The notes below the pieces were generated by a model. It was not told the DNA's origin. It did no database searches and saw nothing but the letters and a program-made list of their open reading frames with translations. Below are positions 24,124 to 33,521 of a stretch of DNA of 64,000 bases, piece by piece. Source of the DNA: Pontibacter mucosus (GTDB taxonomy: Bacteria; Bacteroidota; Bacteroidia; Cytophagales; Hymenobacteraceae); assembly GCF_003054055.1 (NCBI RefSeq), contig NZ_QBKI01000002.1, forward strand, positions 310,001-374,000, written 5' to 3'. The first letter of the stretch is position 1, and each line of letters begins with the position of its first letter. A program made the position numbers and the translations under genes.

Positions 24124-25473
24124 TTAAAAAACCATACTTAGCAGCAGCACCATCATAAAACCGGTAAGCGCAATCAGCGTGGTCATGACGGTCCAGGAGC
24201 GGAGGGTTTGGCGCTCGGTCAGGCCAAAGTATTTGCTCACCAGCCAGAAGCCGCTGTCGTTTACGTGCGAAAGTATACTTGCCCCGGACGCAATGGCGAT
24301 CACCATCAGGGCGCGGTGCATGTCGCTGGTGGCAGTACCTTCCAGGAAAGCGGCCGTCATGCCGGCTGCCGTGATCATGGCCACCGTGGAGGAGCCCTGC
24401 AGGATGCGGATGGCAGCTGCCGTCAGGAAAGCGAACAGGAAGGCGGAGAGGCCGTAGCTCGTCATCACCTCGGCCAGCATTTTGCCCGCCCCGGTTTCTG
24501 TGAGTATCTGCTTAAACACGCCGCCCGCCCCGGTTATCAGGATGATCATACCGGCCGGAGCTAAGGAACTGGAGGTGATGGTGAGCAAATCCTGGCGGCT
24601 GAAGCCTCGTTTTAGGCCCAGCAGGTACCAGGCCAGCAGGTTCGCCAGGATAAGCGCCACAAAAGGATGCCCCAGCATTTTTATCCAGCTCTTGGAAGTA
24701 TCGGTAAGGGGAATGCCGGCACCAAGTGGGCTGTCCAGGTAGGTGTTCATCAGGATGAGCAGCAGGGGGAGACCAAGCAAACCCAGGATCATGCCCGGAG
24801 ATGGCAGTTTTTGCGGAGTGGCCTCTGCCTCTATGAAAGAAGCAGGCGTTTTGATGTGCATTCGCCTGGAGATGAAGCTGGCAAAAAGCGGTCCGGCTAC
24901 AATAGTGGCAGGGATTCCTGCCATAAACCCCGCTGCAATCACCATCCCCAGATCTGCCCCGAGTATGTCGGCTACGGCCACAGGACCGGGCGTGGGCGGT
25001 ATAAACGCATGCGTCACGGCCAGTCCGGCGAGCAGTGGCAAGCCATAAAACAGCAACGAGCGTCCTGTTTTCTTCTGCAGCGCATACACCACCGGCACCA
25101 AAATGACAAAGGCCACATCAAAGAAAACCGGTATACTTACCAGGAAGCCCGTAACTGCCAGTGCCCAGGAGGCACGCTTTTCGCCGGTTCTCTGAAGTAT
25201 AAATGCCGCCAGCGACTGCACCCCGCCCGAGCTTTCCAGGATAGCGCCGAACATGGCACCCAGGCCCACCACCACCGCGATAAACCCGAGCGTGCTGCCC
25301 ATGCCCTGCTGGATGTTGAGGATAATATCCGCAGCAGGCATACCCGCCAGCAGGCCCACCGCAATGCTGGCAATGAGCAGCGACAGAAAAGCCTGCAGCC
25401 TGAAGTATAAAATCAGCAAGAGCAGCAGCGCAATACCAGCGACAACGGCAAACAGCAGCGTGGAATCTATCAT
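24124..25473 (-). CDS. gntP: GntP-family gluconate:H+ symporter
   Basis: The 449-residue transporter has about twelve membrane segments with GntP signatures: GMGSTLGFIAVVVGLGAMFGAILESSGGVQSLA near the N-terminus, PPTPGPVAVADILGADLG, and GASILSHVNDSGFWLVSKYFGLTERQTLRSWTV near the C-terminus. The family imports gluconate or related sugar acids with protons. No gluconate kinase gene is adjacent; the next gene is a kinase-fold phosphotransferase, which is only suggestive. The upstream gap of 60 bp to the next minus-strand gene allows cotranscription. Confidence 0.92.
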   Translation of the reverse strand: MIDSTLLFAVVAGIALLLLLILYFRLQAFLSLLIASIAVGLLAGMPAADIILNIQQGMGSTLGFIAVVVGLGAMFGAILESSGGVQSLAAFILQRTGEKRASWALAVTGFLVSIPVFFDVAFVILVPVVYALQKKTGRSLLFYGLPLLAGLAVTHAFIPPTPGPVAVADILGADLGMVIAAGFMAGIPATIVAGPLFASFISRRMHIKTPASFIEAEATPQKLPSPGMILGLLGLPLLLILMNTYLDSPLGAGIPLTDTSKSWIKMLGHPFVALILANLLAWYLLGLKRGFSRQDLLTITSSSLAPAGMIILITGAGGVFKQILTETGAGKMLAEVMTSYGLSAFLFAFLTAAAIRILQGSSTVAMITAAGMTAAFLEGTATSDMHRALMVIAIASGASILSHVNDSGFWLVSKYFGLTERQTLRSWTVMTTLIALTGFMMVLLLSMVF

Positions 25474-25533
25474 ACATACTTTGTTTTCAGGGTGAGGGAA
25501 GTATAAACTAAGCAGCTTTTATGTTAGATGCGC

Positions 25534-26520
25534 TTAAATTTTAATGTTATGAAACAGCATCCACTGGTTCACGGTCTGGAGCCAGTATTTTAGAAAGTCC
25601 TCGCTGAGAAACTGGTTGGAGAAATCATTGAACCGCTGCACATGGATCCCGTGGTAATAAAGCCAAATAGCCAGGCCACCATACGGAATCAGCCTTTTTT
25701 CCTCTTCCGTGACATTAGAGACGGATTCATACCCCCTGTAAAAGCTGTCGCGCTTCTTTATGAATTCCTCTTTGTTCGGCTCATTTCTGAAAAAAAGCAT
25801 GACGCTATACGCCATATCTAGGAACAGCCACCCATTGCCACAGTTGTCGAAGTCGAAGATGGTGATGTGAGACGCCTCTTTAATTTTCATGTTCTCATAC
25901 CACAAATCCAGGTGGACAATGCCATGCCTTAAGTTATCCGAGTCTGCTCTTTCAAACACTGAAGAAACCAACAGGCTCGCCCGCTCCAGGTACTGCATCT
26001 CGTCCGAGGTGGAAGGGAAGTGGCTCCGGGATAGCTCGTAGGCCCAGCCGGCAAGTGTTTCCGCATCATACTTTTTGCGGTTCAAGGTTTTGTTTACCGT
26101 TGCCTGGTGCAGTTTGGCCATGGTGGTGCCGAGGTGATAGCAAACCTGCTCGCACGGATTTCTAATAGATTCTCCCTCTGCAAAGGAGAATAAAACCCCA
26201 AAACGCTCCCCTTCAACAGCGCTTAGTAGCTGTATGTAAGTAGAGCTTTTATCCTGGATGGGATAGGATACCGGGATGCCTTGCTCTTTTAAGTAGGTTA
26301 ACAGCCTCAGCTCTTCGGCAATTTCAGTTTCGGTTTTCCAGTCGAGAAAGTAAACTCTGAAAACATACTTTTTATCAGGAGTGGAGACCAGGTACGTATG
26401 GTTGATGCCGGTTTTTAGGATCCGGCAAGTGGTATCCTGCGCAAATCCGTATTGCCTGATAACATACGCTGCCAGGTGCTCCGGGGAAAGTATAGAACTT
26501 AGCGCAGGGATAAACTGCAT
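25534..26520 (-). CDS. Aminoglycoside phosphotransferase-fold kinase
   Basis: The 328-residue protein has an APH/choline-kinase fold: a Lys-containing strand KYVFRVYFLDW, the catalytic loop HGIVHLDLWYENMKI near residue 205 (Asp and Asn), and the metal motif IFDFDNCGNGWLFLDMAYS. Members include homoserine kinase type II (ThrB2), SrkA and CotS-like proteins; the HLDLWYENM loop fits that broader group rather than true aminoglycoside resistance. The substrate cannot be told. Base composition is a little lower in GC than the neighbours. Confidence 0.83.
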   Translation of the reverse strand: MQFIPALSSILSPEHLAAYVIRQYGFAQDTTCRILKTGINHTYLVSTPDKKYVFRVYFLDWKTETEIAEELRLLTYLKEQGIPVSYPIQDKSSTYIQLLSAVEGERFGVLFSFAEGESIRNPCEQVCYHLGTTMAKLHQATVNKTLNRKKYDAETLAGWAYELSRSHFPSTSDEMQYLERASLLVSSVFERADSDNLRHGIVHLDLWYENMKIKEASHITIFDFDNCGNGWLFLDMAYSVMLFFRNEPNKEEFIKKRDSFYRGYESVSNVTEEEKRLIPYGGLAIWLYYHGIHVQRFNDFSNQFLSEDFLKYWLQTVNQWMLFHNIKI

Positions 26521-26630
26521 GTGATCGTGTCTTTAAGTAGATACAAACGCAACGCCTACTCCGTCTGCGAAGCCAGGTTCAGCGGCAAAACGAATACGCC
26601 CTCCTAAATATAATTAATTCTCTTTATACT

Positions 26631-27968
26631 TTACCCATTCAGATTCGCGTGGTGGCGGCGCTGGCGGTAGAGGTATAACTCCACCACAAGCCATAGCAGC
26701 ACCAGGCTATACTCCAGCGCCACGAGCAGCAGGTCCTCGCGGTAGGCAGGGGTGCGGTAGGTGGCGTAGGAAAGTATGGCCAGCCCCGTCCAGGTAATGG
26801 CGAAGCGGAAGTGGCTCATCACGGTCAGGGCCAGCAGCGTGGTCAGGTACCAGGGGTGCACCGTGGTAGAAAGCAGCAGGTATACCGTCAGGGCCGCTCC
26901 CATGTAGCCAGCCAACCTCCTCACCGACCCCAGCTTTTTAACCGAAGCCATACTTAAAATGGCGATAAGGGTAACCAGCGAGAGCAAGGGGCCAATCAGG
27001 GCAATGGCGTTGTAGCCCACCAGCCGGAAGCCAAGCCAGCGCAGCAGGTAATAGATGCTGGCGTTAAACTCGAATTTCTGGAAGTATAAATCCAGGCTCT
27101 GGGAGATGTTCTGCAGCACCTGCAGGTTTACGAGCGGCGCAAACTGGGCTACCACCGTTATCAGCACCACGGTGCCGTAAAGTATAAATTGCCGCCAGCC
27201 CAGCTTGCGCAGCACAAAGGGCAGGAACATAAGCGGCAGCAGCTTGGCACCAATCGCCAGGCCAAAGGCAAAGCCCGACCACACCAGCCGGTGGTAGAAG
27301 AGCTGGTAGAGCGCCAGCAGCAGGAAAAAGATCATCAGCGCCTCGAAGTGCAGGTTTCCCACCAGCTCAATAATCACCAAGGGGTTGAGGGCGTAGAGCA
27401 GCACGTGCTTTTCGGGCAGGGCCATTTTGCGGAGCAGGCGCCAGAGCAGCAGTATACTTCCCGCCTCGGCCAGCAGAAGGATTAGCCGCATCACCACCAC
27501 ACTGCCCAGTATACTGTTAGGCGAAAGCTGCGCCGCCAGCCAAAATACCGCCTGCGCCACCGGCGGGTACACGCTGTAATAATTCTGGGAGTTGAGCTGG
27601 GCAAACAACTCCTGCGTAATGCCCGGCACCTGCGGCGCCTCCGGCTGCATCAGGAAGGTGGGCAAGTATAAGTAGGGATTTATCCCGGCCGCCAGCAGCC
27701 TACCATCCCACACAAAGCGGAAAAAATCATCGGTCAGGGCAGGGGTGGCGAACAGAAAGATGAGCCGGAAAAGTATAGCCGCCACTAGGCAGTGCCGCAG
27801 GTTAAGGCGCTGCCTGTTGAGCTGCAGGTAAGCGATAAAAGCGACGGTGTAGAGCAGCAGCAGCTGAGTGAAATCAGCGCGCGGGGTGGCATAGGCCAGC
27901 ACCACATAAGCCACCGCCGAAACAGCGAGGGCTGCATAGCTTAGTGCGTTGCTCTTTGCGGCTACCAT
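26631..27968 (-). CDS. Multi-spanning glycosyltransferase, GT87/DUF2029-like
   Basis: The 445-residue protein has about ten to twelve membrane helices and the acidic GT-C motif TPALTDDFFRFVWDGRLLAAGINPY in the first large loop, where the DD pair is expected to be catalytic. It probably transfers a hexose from a polyprenyl-phosphate donor on the periplasmic side. The GT2 gene just upstream (51 bp) encodes a dolichol-phosphate-mannose-synthase-like enzyme that could make this donor. Together they read as a two-gene lipid-linked sugar unit. Confidence 0.83.
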   Translation of the reverse strand: MVAAKSNALSYAALAVSAVAYVVLAYATPRADFTQLLLLYTVAFIAYLQLNRQRLNLRHCLVAAILFRLIFLFATPALTDDFFRFVWDGRLLAAGINPYLYLPTFLMQPEAPQVPGITQELFAQLNSQNYYSVYPPVAQAVFWLAAQLSPNSILGSVVVMRLILLLAEAGSILLLWRLLRKMALPEKHVLLYALNPLVIIELVGNLHFEALMIFFLLLALYQLFYHRLVWSGFAFGLAIGAKLLPLMFLPFVLRKLGWRQFILYGTVVLITVVAQFAPLVNLQVLQNISQSLDLYFQKFEFNASIYYLLRWLGFRLVGYNAIALIGPLLSLVTLIAILSMASVKKLGSVRRLAGYMGAALTVYLLLSTTVHPWYLTTLLALTVMSHFRFAITWTGLAILSYATYRTPAYREDLLLVALEYSLVLLWLVVELYLYRQRRHHANLNG

Positions 27969-28019
27969 ACGTTACTGGGCTTCTGCTACCATAATTTTAC
28001 CCGATACGACGAAAGGCGT

Positions 28020-28721
28020 CTACAGGTATCTAAATATGGTAAGTATGATTTTATACCCGGCCATCACTGTACCCTTTACGGTGCCCGAAACCTTGGACAC
28101 GCCGATGCGCCTGCGGTACGAAACGGGCAGCTCCGTATACTTTACTTTCTGCTTGGCCGCCTTTGCCTGCATCTCCACCGTCCAGCCATAGTTACGGTCG
28201 CGCATGCCCAGGGACAGCAGCGTGTCCATCCTTATTGCCCGGAAGGGGCCAAGGTCGGTGAACCGCGCGCCGTAAAGGAAGCGGATAAGGGTAGTGGCCA
28301 GCCAATTCCCGAAAATCTGCTGCGGCATCATGGAACCGCTTTCGCGCTGCCCCTGCGCCCTGGATCCGATCACCATGTCGACCTGCCCCTGCACAATGGG
28401 CTGCACCAGTTGCACCATCTCCTCGGGGTAGTCTGAGTAGTCGCCATCCAGGAAAACGATGATGTCAGGGCGCGATTCTGCGGGTTTGGCGGCAGCGTAG
28501 GCAATGCCCTTGAGGCAGGCGTTCCCGTAGCCGGGATTGGGCTCGTGCAGCACGGTGGCGCCTGCGGCAGCGGCAACCTCGGCGGTGCTATCGGTGGAGT
28601 TGTTGTTCACCACAATCACATCCGCCACAAAACCTGCAGGGATATCCCGCACCACCTGGGCGATGGACTGCTCCTCGTTGTAGGCCGGGATGATAACGTT
28701 AATGCTGGGGCTCGGTGTCAT
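28020..28721 (-). CDS. GT2 glycosyltransferase, DPM1-like
   Basis: The 233-residue cytoplasmic enzyme starts MTPSPSINVIIPAYNEEQSI; a longer TTG start adds seven residues and is less likely. The GT-A fold motifs are VIIPAYNEE, VVNNNSTDSTAEVA and the DxD-like DGDYSDYPEEM near residue 100. It resembles polyprenyl-phosphate hexose synthases without the C-terminal membrane helices. It is upstream of the GT87-like gene in one unit and divergent from the peroxiredoxin. Confidence 0.87.
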   Translation of the reverse strand: MTPSPSINVIIPAYNEEQSIAQVVRDIPAGFVADVIVVNNNSTDSTAEVAAAAGATVLHEPNPGYGNACLKGIAYAAAKPAESRPDIIVFLDGDYSDYPEEMVQLVQPIVQGQVDMVIGSRAQGQRESGSMMPQQIFGNWLATTLIRFLYGARFTDLGPFRAIRMDTLLSLGMRDRNYGWTVEMQAKAAKQKVKYTELPVSYRRRIGVSKVSGTVKGTVMAGYKIILTIFRYL

Positions 28722-28792
28722 ACTGTTGGCAAAGATGCCCAAAATCCTTCACACCACATTCCGGTGCCTACACTTAATAAAGCGCTGCTTCT

Positions 28793-28824
28793 TTTAGGTT
28801 CTGAGGTTTGTGGTATTACCTTTG
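28793..28824 (+). promoter_or_regulatory. Promoter of the bcp peroxiredoxin gene
   Basis: TACCTTTG at 28817-28824 fits the -7 consensus exactly. TTTA at 28793-28796, 20 bp upstream, is a one-mismatch -33 box. The predicted leader is about 50 nt. Confidence 0.55.
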
Positions 28825-28880
28825 CACCGAACTTTTTGCCTGTAAGCAGGTTATACATTTTAAAACTTATCGCAACACGT

Positions 28881-29372
28881 ATGAAAGAGGAAGCCATAAA
28901 GGTAGGAGACAAAGTGCCTGACTTTGAGCTGGAGCGCCAGGACGGGGGCTTTTTTCGCCTGTATGACCTTGTCGGGAAGAAAAACATTGTGCTATACTTT
29001 TACCCGAAAGACAGCACACCCGGTTGCACCAAACAAGCCTGCGAGTTCCGCGACCAGTACGAGGTGTTTCAGGAGCAGGGGGCCGAGGTGATAGGCATCA
29101 GTTCAGACTCTGTGGCATCGCACCAGAAGTTTGAGAAGGCGTACAAACTTCCCTTCACGCTGCTAAGCGACACAGACGGGCAAATCCGGAAGCTGTACAA
29201 AGTGCCGCGCAAGCTGGGGCTGCTGCCGGGCCGCGTTACCTATATCATCGACAAGGAGGGGGTGCTGCGCTACATCTTCAACTCCATGACCAAGCCGCTG
29301 GAGCACGTAAGTACAGCCTTGGAGGTGCTGCGCGAGATAAACAGCGAGGAAAAGCACTACAAGAAAGTATAA
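28881..29372 (+). CDS. bcp: Thioredoxin-dependent peroxiredoxin, BCP/PrxQ type
   Basis: The 163-residue enzyme reduces peroxides. The peroxidatic Cys is in YPKDSTPGCTKQACEFRD near residue 49, and the second Cys five residues later (CTKQAC) is the typical resolving Cys of PrxQ. The N-terminus KVGDKVPDFELERQDGG and a lack of signal peptide point to the cytoplasm. ATG 28881 is used; upstream codons are out of family. The gene ends AAA GTA TAA, so its stop lies within an AAGTATAA word. A strong terminator follows. Confidence 0.94.
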   Translation: MKEEAIKVGDKVPDFELERQDGGFFRLYDLVGKKNIVLYFYPKDSTPGCTKQACEFRDQYEVFQEQGAEVIGISSDSVASHQKFEKAYKLPFTLLSDTDGQIRKLYKVPRKLGLLPGRVTYIIDKEGVLRYIFNSMTKPLEHVSTALEVLREINSEEKHYKKV

Positions 29373-29404
29373 ACAACCCGAACGTATAGGATTCTAAAAC
29401 AAGA

Positions 29405-29450
29405 AGGGCCTCCGGATGCACCAGCACCGGAGGCCCTTTATACTTTCTGC
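29405..29450. terminator. Bidirectional terminator between bcp and the lipoprotein gene
   Basis: AGGGCCTCCGG / CCGGAGGCCCT is a perfect 11-bp stem with an 11-nt loop, followed by TTATACTTTC, between convergent genes. Confidence 0.85.
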
Positions 29451-29465
29451 GGCTGTTTTTATGCC

Positions 29466-30044
29466 TTAAGGAGTTGTCTTGGTTTTCAGCTCAATAAGCT
29501 CCAATGTTTTGCCGTTCTTCAGCTCCACTCTCAAGAAGCCGTACTCCTTGCTGAAGAGCACCTTTGTAGGGTCCGTGTCGGCTGTTGGCGTAGCCGTGTA
29601 CTCATATACATTAGAGTATGGTTTCCCGTGTATTACTTCCTCTTTGGTAACGTCAGTGTTTTTAATTTCCCAGGCTACTTTGCTGCCCACCCCGATCTTC
29701 ACGATAAGAGAGTCTGGCTTTTTCAGGATGTAAGTGCCCATGTAAGGCAGTTTACGCTCTTTGTCCTCAATGATGTTGGTCAGCTGCGTGTCGCGCTTGT
29801 CGATACACTCGTCGTTGATGGAGTAGCCGGCGCCTGGCACGTTCTGCACATAGGTTCCGGTGCGCAGGTACATAATAGTATCATTATCGATTTTGAACAG
29901 AGCGGTGTCGTTCTGGCCGTACACCAGCCATTTGGTGTCCTCGACGGTAGGTTCTGTGATGGAAATCTCGCCGCAGCTCTCGCAGGAGGAAAGGGTGGCG
30001 GAGGCAAACAGCAGCAGCAAAAACGATGTTACGGTAGTCTTCAT
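29466..30044 (-). CDS. Lipoprotein of unknown function
   Basis: The 192-residue protein has a lipoprotein signal (TSFLLLLFASATLSSC, lipobox LSSC) and a mostly beta mature region beginning CESCGEISITEPTVEDTKWLVYGQND. No family is recognised. The CxxC at the lipid-attached end (CESC) is notable, but the first Cys would be lipidated. It is monocistronic and shares a terminator with bcp. Confidence 0.75.
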   Translation of the reverse strand: MKTTVTSFLLLLFASATLSSCESCGEISITEPTVEDTKWLVYGQNDTALFKIDNDTIMYLRTGTYVQNVPGAGYSINDECIDKRDTQLTNIIEDKERKLPYMGTYILKKPDSLIVKIGVGSKVAWEIKNTDVTKEEVIHGKPYSNVYEYTATPTADTDPTKVLFSKEYGFLRVELKNGKTLELIELKTKTTP

Positions 30045-30211
30045 GGTAGAATGACGAGTAAAAGATTAGGTTCTAATGTACAGAATAATTTTAGCTTTTA
30101 TCTACTACACAGACCCCGGTACAGGGGCGAAGGGTTGCATGGGGCAGAATTTTTAATCACATTTTCTAAAAGCAGTGTGTCGCTTGCCCGGCGTGTTGCA
30201 GTCAGGGCACC

Positions 30212-30256
30212 AAAAAGCCGGCACCCGAAATTAAGTCAGTTTCGAGTGCCGGCTTC
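30212..30256 (-). terminator. Terminator after the 30275-30508 gene
   Basis: AAGCCGGCAC and GTGCCGGCTT form a 10-bp stem extended by CGAAA/TTTCG. On the minus strand the stem is followed by a five-T run, 19 bp after the stop. Confidence 0.8.
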
Positions 30257-30274
30257 ACCAGAGGCTCCAGTGCC

Positions 30275-30508
30275 TTACTTTTTGACAGGTATGGGCTGCG
30301 GCTTTAGCTTCGGCCTTAAGAGCAACCAGGCAAGGGCACCGGCTATCGTGCCGGAGAAGAACGTCAGCAGGGTTATTACCAACCCATTCAGACCGCGTTG
30401 CTCGGCATCGAAGTATACGTAAGCCAGTATCATTCCCAGCAGCACCAGGTACAGTCCTACCAGTGCCAGAAAGAGCACGTTGGTTATATCATAAGTAATC
30501 GGTTCCAT
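30275..30508 (-). CDS. Small two-helix membrane protein
   Basis: The 77-residue protein has two hydrophobic helices (residues about 10-30 and 43-63) separated by YVYFDAEQRGLNG, and a basic tail RPKLKPQPIPVKK. The layout resembles short PLDc_N-like or DUF-type membrane proteins; no function is assigned. It has its own terminator. Confidence 0.7.
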   Translation of the reverse strand: MEPITYDITNVLFLALVGLYLVLLGMILAYVYFDAEQRGLNGLVITLLTFFSGTIAGALAWLLLRPKLKPQPIPVKK

Positions 30509-30778
30509 AACATGTGTGCTAAATTGTATAACTACGAAGGGTGTATCTCACCCTTCTATACTTCTTAAACCGATTTGCTGCCGTAATGTTTATGACTATA
30601 AAAAGAATAGTATAGGACTGCAGGATACTTTTACATGTTATTTTTGGATTCTGCCGCAAAATGGTGGAAAAACAGCGCTTACATTTCTTGCACAGCTATA
30701 CTTGACAAGGCGCAAAGGCTGTGAGACAGCGGGTTAAAGACCGCCTCACAGCCCGGTGAGATGTTTTAAAGTATACTA
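30509..30778. other. Intergenic region with hairpin at 30717-30753
   Basis: It holds AAGTATA words and a hairpin GGCTGTGAG...CTCACAGCC (9-bp stem, inner GCGG/CCGC) lying past the stop of the ceramidase-like gene. The T-run after it is poor, so terminator function is only possible. No gene is seen. Confidence 0.4.
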
Positions 30779-32167
30779 TTACTGTGGCTGGTGCTGCTGC
30801 AGCTGCCGGAGCATGATCTCTGTCAGGTAGCTGCCGCTGTAGGGGCCGAAGAAGTTCATGCTGCGGGTTTCATACTCCTTCAGGTTGTAGTATTTATCGG
30901 GCGTGATGTAGCCGATATAGCCTCCGTTAAAGCTTGTGACAATCGCCTGCTGGCCCTGTTGCTGCGCCTGCGTTGAGATATTGGCTACAAACTCACCGGA
31001 GTAGTCGGCAGGGGCGCCCAGAAACACCACATCGCCCACCTGCAGGCTGGTCACGTAAGCCGGATGCTCGCCAAAAATGCTGTTGAATAGGAAAGGAGCC
31101 ATCCGCCATCCCTTGCCAATGCGCCAGCTGGGCTTTGGCAGCTCCAGCTCCACCCGTCCGTAACCCAACGTGGAAACATACTTTGTTTCTACACGCCGCA
31201 GCTCCTCCCGCAGCAGTTTGGCCAGCCGCTCGCCCACCGCCTCGGTGCTTGCGAAAGTATCGCCTTCAAAGTATACGGTGCTGTGGCTGCCCACCGCGCC
31301 GGCCGAGAAAGAGGCGAAGTCCACACGCTCCTCCAGCACATCCACCAACACGCCCGGATAATCGCGGGAGAGGGTAGGGTCGTCGGAGGGAAGTATGGTG
31401 GGGTGCGCCGAGAAAACGGAAAGTATGGCCGTACTGCCGTCCTGCCGCTCAAACTTCAGGAAGCGAAGTTCCGTGTCGCGGTTTTGCTGGCGGTCCTGGT
31501 AATAGGGGTTGTCCGGGTCGTCGAGCAGGCGGTTCTTGACGAGGCTGGCGGCGCTGGTGCTGCCGAAACCGATTTTGGTGGGCTGCAGTTGCTGGCGGGC
31601 CAGCTTCATACTTTGCACTATCTGCTGCGCCAGCCGCTCCACCAGTTCTTCATCATACTTGCCCGACATCAGCTTGATGCCCAGCTTTTTTCCCCACCCC
31701 CCGAAACTGGTATGGCTGTGGGTGGCGGTCAGGTACACCTGCTCCGGTTTCAGGCCCAGCGCCGGGTATACTTCTTCCAGTTCCTGCAACACCTCCATCG
31801 GCACAATCAGCAGGTCCAGGGCCACGTAATAGGCCTCCGTCTGGCCATTGCTGAAGGCAAACGTACGCGCCCAGGCCGAGTCGTGCACCTGCTCGTAGGC
31901 CATGCCCAGGCGCTTGCCATAGCCTGCCAGCGGCGTGCCCACAGGCGGCGTGATGTTCACCTTCGCCCAGCCCACCTGCACTGTGTCGCCGTGGCTTATG
32001 ATAGCCGGGGTTTCGTGCAGGTCGCTGATGGTTTCCTGGTAGTAGTCCGACTGCTGGTAAGGGGTGCGATCGAGAGGGCGCACCACGCAGGCCGTGAGCA
32101 GCAGCAGGAACAGCATCGCAAACAGCAACCTGTAGCGCCAGGCTCTCTTGGGTTTTTCGGAACTCAT
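30779..32167 (-). CDS. Neutral/alkaline ceramidase N-terminal-domain lipoprotein
   Basis: The 462-residue protein starts MSSEKPKRAWRYRLLFAM, giving a good lipoprotein signal with LLTAC; an in-frame ATG six codons upstream is weaker. The catalytic domain resembles the N-terminal part of neutral ceramidases: VGWAKVNITPPVGTPLAGYG, VYLTATHSHTSFGGWG (zinc His residues), ILSVFSAHPTILPSDDPTLSRDYPG and SFNGGYIGYITPDKYY. It is shorter than full ceramidases (about 650-750 residues) and lacks their C-terminal Ig domain. It may act on N-acyl sphingolipids, which many Bacteroidota make, or on another amide. It follows the MscS gene by 28 bp. Confidence 0.82.
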   Translation of the reverse strand: MSSEKPKRAWRYRLLFAMLFLLLLTACVVRPLDRTPYQQSDYYQETISDLHETPAIISHGDTVQVGWAKVNITPPVGTPLAGYGKRLGMAYEQVHDSAWARTFAFSNGQTEAYYVALDLLIVPMEVLQELEEVYPALGLKPEQVYLTATHSHTSFGGWGKKLGIKLMSGKYDEELVERLAQQIVQSMKLARQQLQPTKIGFGSTSAASLVKNRLLDDPDNPYYQDRQQNRDTELRFLKFERQDGSTAILSVFSAHPTILPSDDPTLSRDYPGVLVDVLEERVDFASFSAGAVGSHSTVYFEGDTFASTEAVGERLAKLLREELRRVETKYVSTLGYGRVELELPKPSWRIGKGWRMAPFLFNSIFGEHPAYVTSLQVGDVVFLGAPADYSGEFVANISTQAQQQGQQAIVTSFNGGYIGYITPDKYYNLKEYETRSMNFFGPYSGSYLTEIMLRQLQQHQPQ

Positions 32168-32195
32168 GGAATGGGGCAGCAGCAAAAACCTGGCC

Positions 32196-33521
32196 TTAGT
32201 TTTTCAGCGTTTCTACGTCAGGGAGAAGGCTGGCCTTGTCGGGAGTGGTTTTGTTAGCCAGAAAACGCAAGTCGTCGGCAGCGGGGTGCTCAAACACCTC
32301 CAGGTCAAAGTACTTCACAGCGGCCAGCAGGTGGTCAAAAATATCGGCCATAATCTGCTCGTAGTACACCCAGCGCACGTCGTTGGCAAACAGGTACAAC
32401 TCTATCGGCATGCCGGTGGTGGTAGGCTCCAACTGGCGTACCATCATGGTGAGCTCTTTGTGCACGTTCTCGTTCTGGGCGATGTAGGCGCTGGCATAGG
32501 CCCTGAAAATGCCCACGTTGGTCATGTTGCGGCCGTTGATCAGCAGGCTCTTGTCGATTTCATTTACCTGGTTGTAGTTGTCTATGCGCGCCTGGCGCTC
32601 CTGCAGGTAATCTTTGATCAGGTGGATTTTGCTGAACCGCGCCACATCCTCCTGGGACACATACTTTATACTTGAGATCTTGATGTGGATGGAGCGCTTA
32701 ATGCGCCGGCCACCCGTAACCTGCATGCCGCGCCAGTTCTTAAACGAGTCTGAGATAAGGTAGTAGGTCGGGATGGTGGTGATAGTCTTATCCCAGTTCT
32801 GCACTTTCACCGTCGTCAGGTTTATTTCTACCACGGCACCGTCGGCGCCATACTTTTCCATCGTGATCCAGTCGCCGATGCGCACCATGTCGTTGGTGGA
32901 AACCTGGATGCTGGCCACAAAGCCAAGAATGGTATCCTTAAAAACGAGCAAAAGTATGGCCGAGGCCGCACCCATGGCCGTGATGAAGGCCCACACCGAC
33001 TTTCCGGTGAGCGTGGAAAAGATCATCAGGCCACTGATAATAAAGGCGATGATGATAAATACCTGGGCGAAGCTGTCCACAGGCTTGTCTCTGAACGTGT
33101 GGGTAGTCTTCAGGAAGTCGCGGCAGGTGCGCAGCAGGGCGTTAAAGATCCACAGCGACACCAGGATCAGGTAAATATCCGTCAGCTTTCTAACCCACGG
33201 GATCCAGGCTTCAAAATCGGCAAACACATAGGGGATGGCTTGCACAAAAATGGCCAGCGGCACTAGTTGGGCCACATGCAGCGCCGCCTTGTTTTGCAGC
33301 AGCAAATCGTCGAACTGCGTGGCTGTTCTGCTGGCAAACTTCTTTACCGCGCCTAGCATCAGCCTTCTGGTAATGGTGCAGCCGGCGTAGCCCAGCAGCA
33401 ACACAAGCAGCAGCAACAGCAGCATGTTCAGGTACAAGGCGGTGCCGGCAGGTATGCCGAGTTGTAAGAGCTTGTCGTAAGTCCACTGGCTGCTTAGAGT
33501 GCTGGAAATGATGGTGTCCAT
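32196..33521 (-). CDS. Small-conductance mechanosensitive channel family protein, YbdG-like
   Basis: The 441-residue protein has about five membrane helices followed by the MscS pore and beta domain: MGAASAILLLVFKDTILGFVASIQVSTNDMVRIGDWITMEKYGADGAVVEINLTTVKVQNWDKTITTIPTYYL. A large C-terminal alpha/beta domain follows. The length and the YbdG-like WRGMQVTGGRRIKRS insertion indicate the longer MscS subclass, which opens at low or moderate osmotic down-shift. It is first in a unit with the ceramidase-like lipoprotein gene. Confidence 0.9.
   Translation of the reverse strand: MDTIISSTLSSQWTYDKLLQLGIPAGTALYLNMLLLLLLVLLLGYAGCTITRRLMLGAVKKFASRTATQFDDLLLQNKAALHVAQLVPLAIFVQAIPYVFADFEAWIPWVRKLTDIYLILVSLWIFNALLRTCRDFLKTTHTFRDKPVDSFAQVFIIIAFIISGLMIFSTLTGKSVWAFITAMGAASAILLLVFKDTILGFVASIQVSTNDMVRIGDWITMEKYGADGAVVEINLTTVKVQNWDKTITTIPTYYLISDSFKNWRGMQVTGGRRIKRSIHIKISSIKYVSQEDVARFSKIHLIKDYLQERQARIDNYNQVNEIDKSLLINGRNMTNVGIFRAYASAYIAQNENVHKELTMMVRQLEPTTTGMPIELYLFANDVRWVYYEQIMADIFDHLLAAVKYFDLEVFEHPAADDLRFLANKTTPDKASLLPDVETLKN

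Noticed and set aside
25534..26520. Aminoglycoside-resistance phosphotransferase
   Set aside because: The fold is shared by many small-molecule kinases; the catalytic loop and lack of resistance context do not support a drug-resistance call.
28545..28880. Long plus-strand extension ahead of bcp
   Set aside because: It overlaps the divergent GT2 gene and the bcp promoter; the peroxiredoxin domain begins at ATG 28881.
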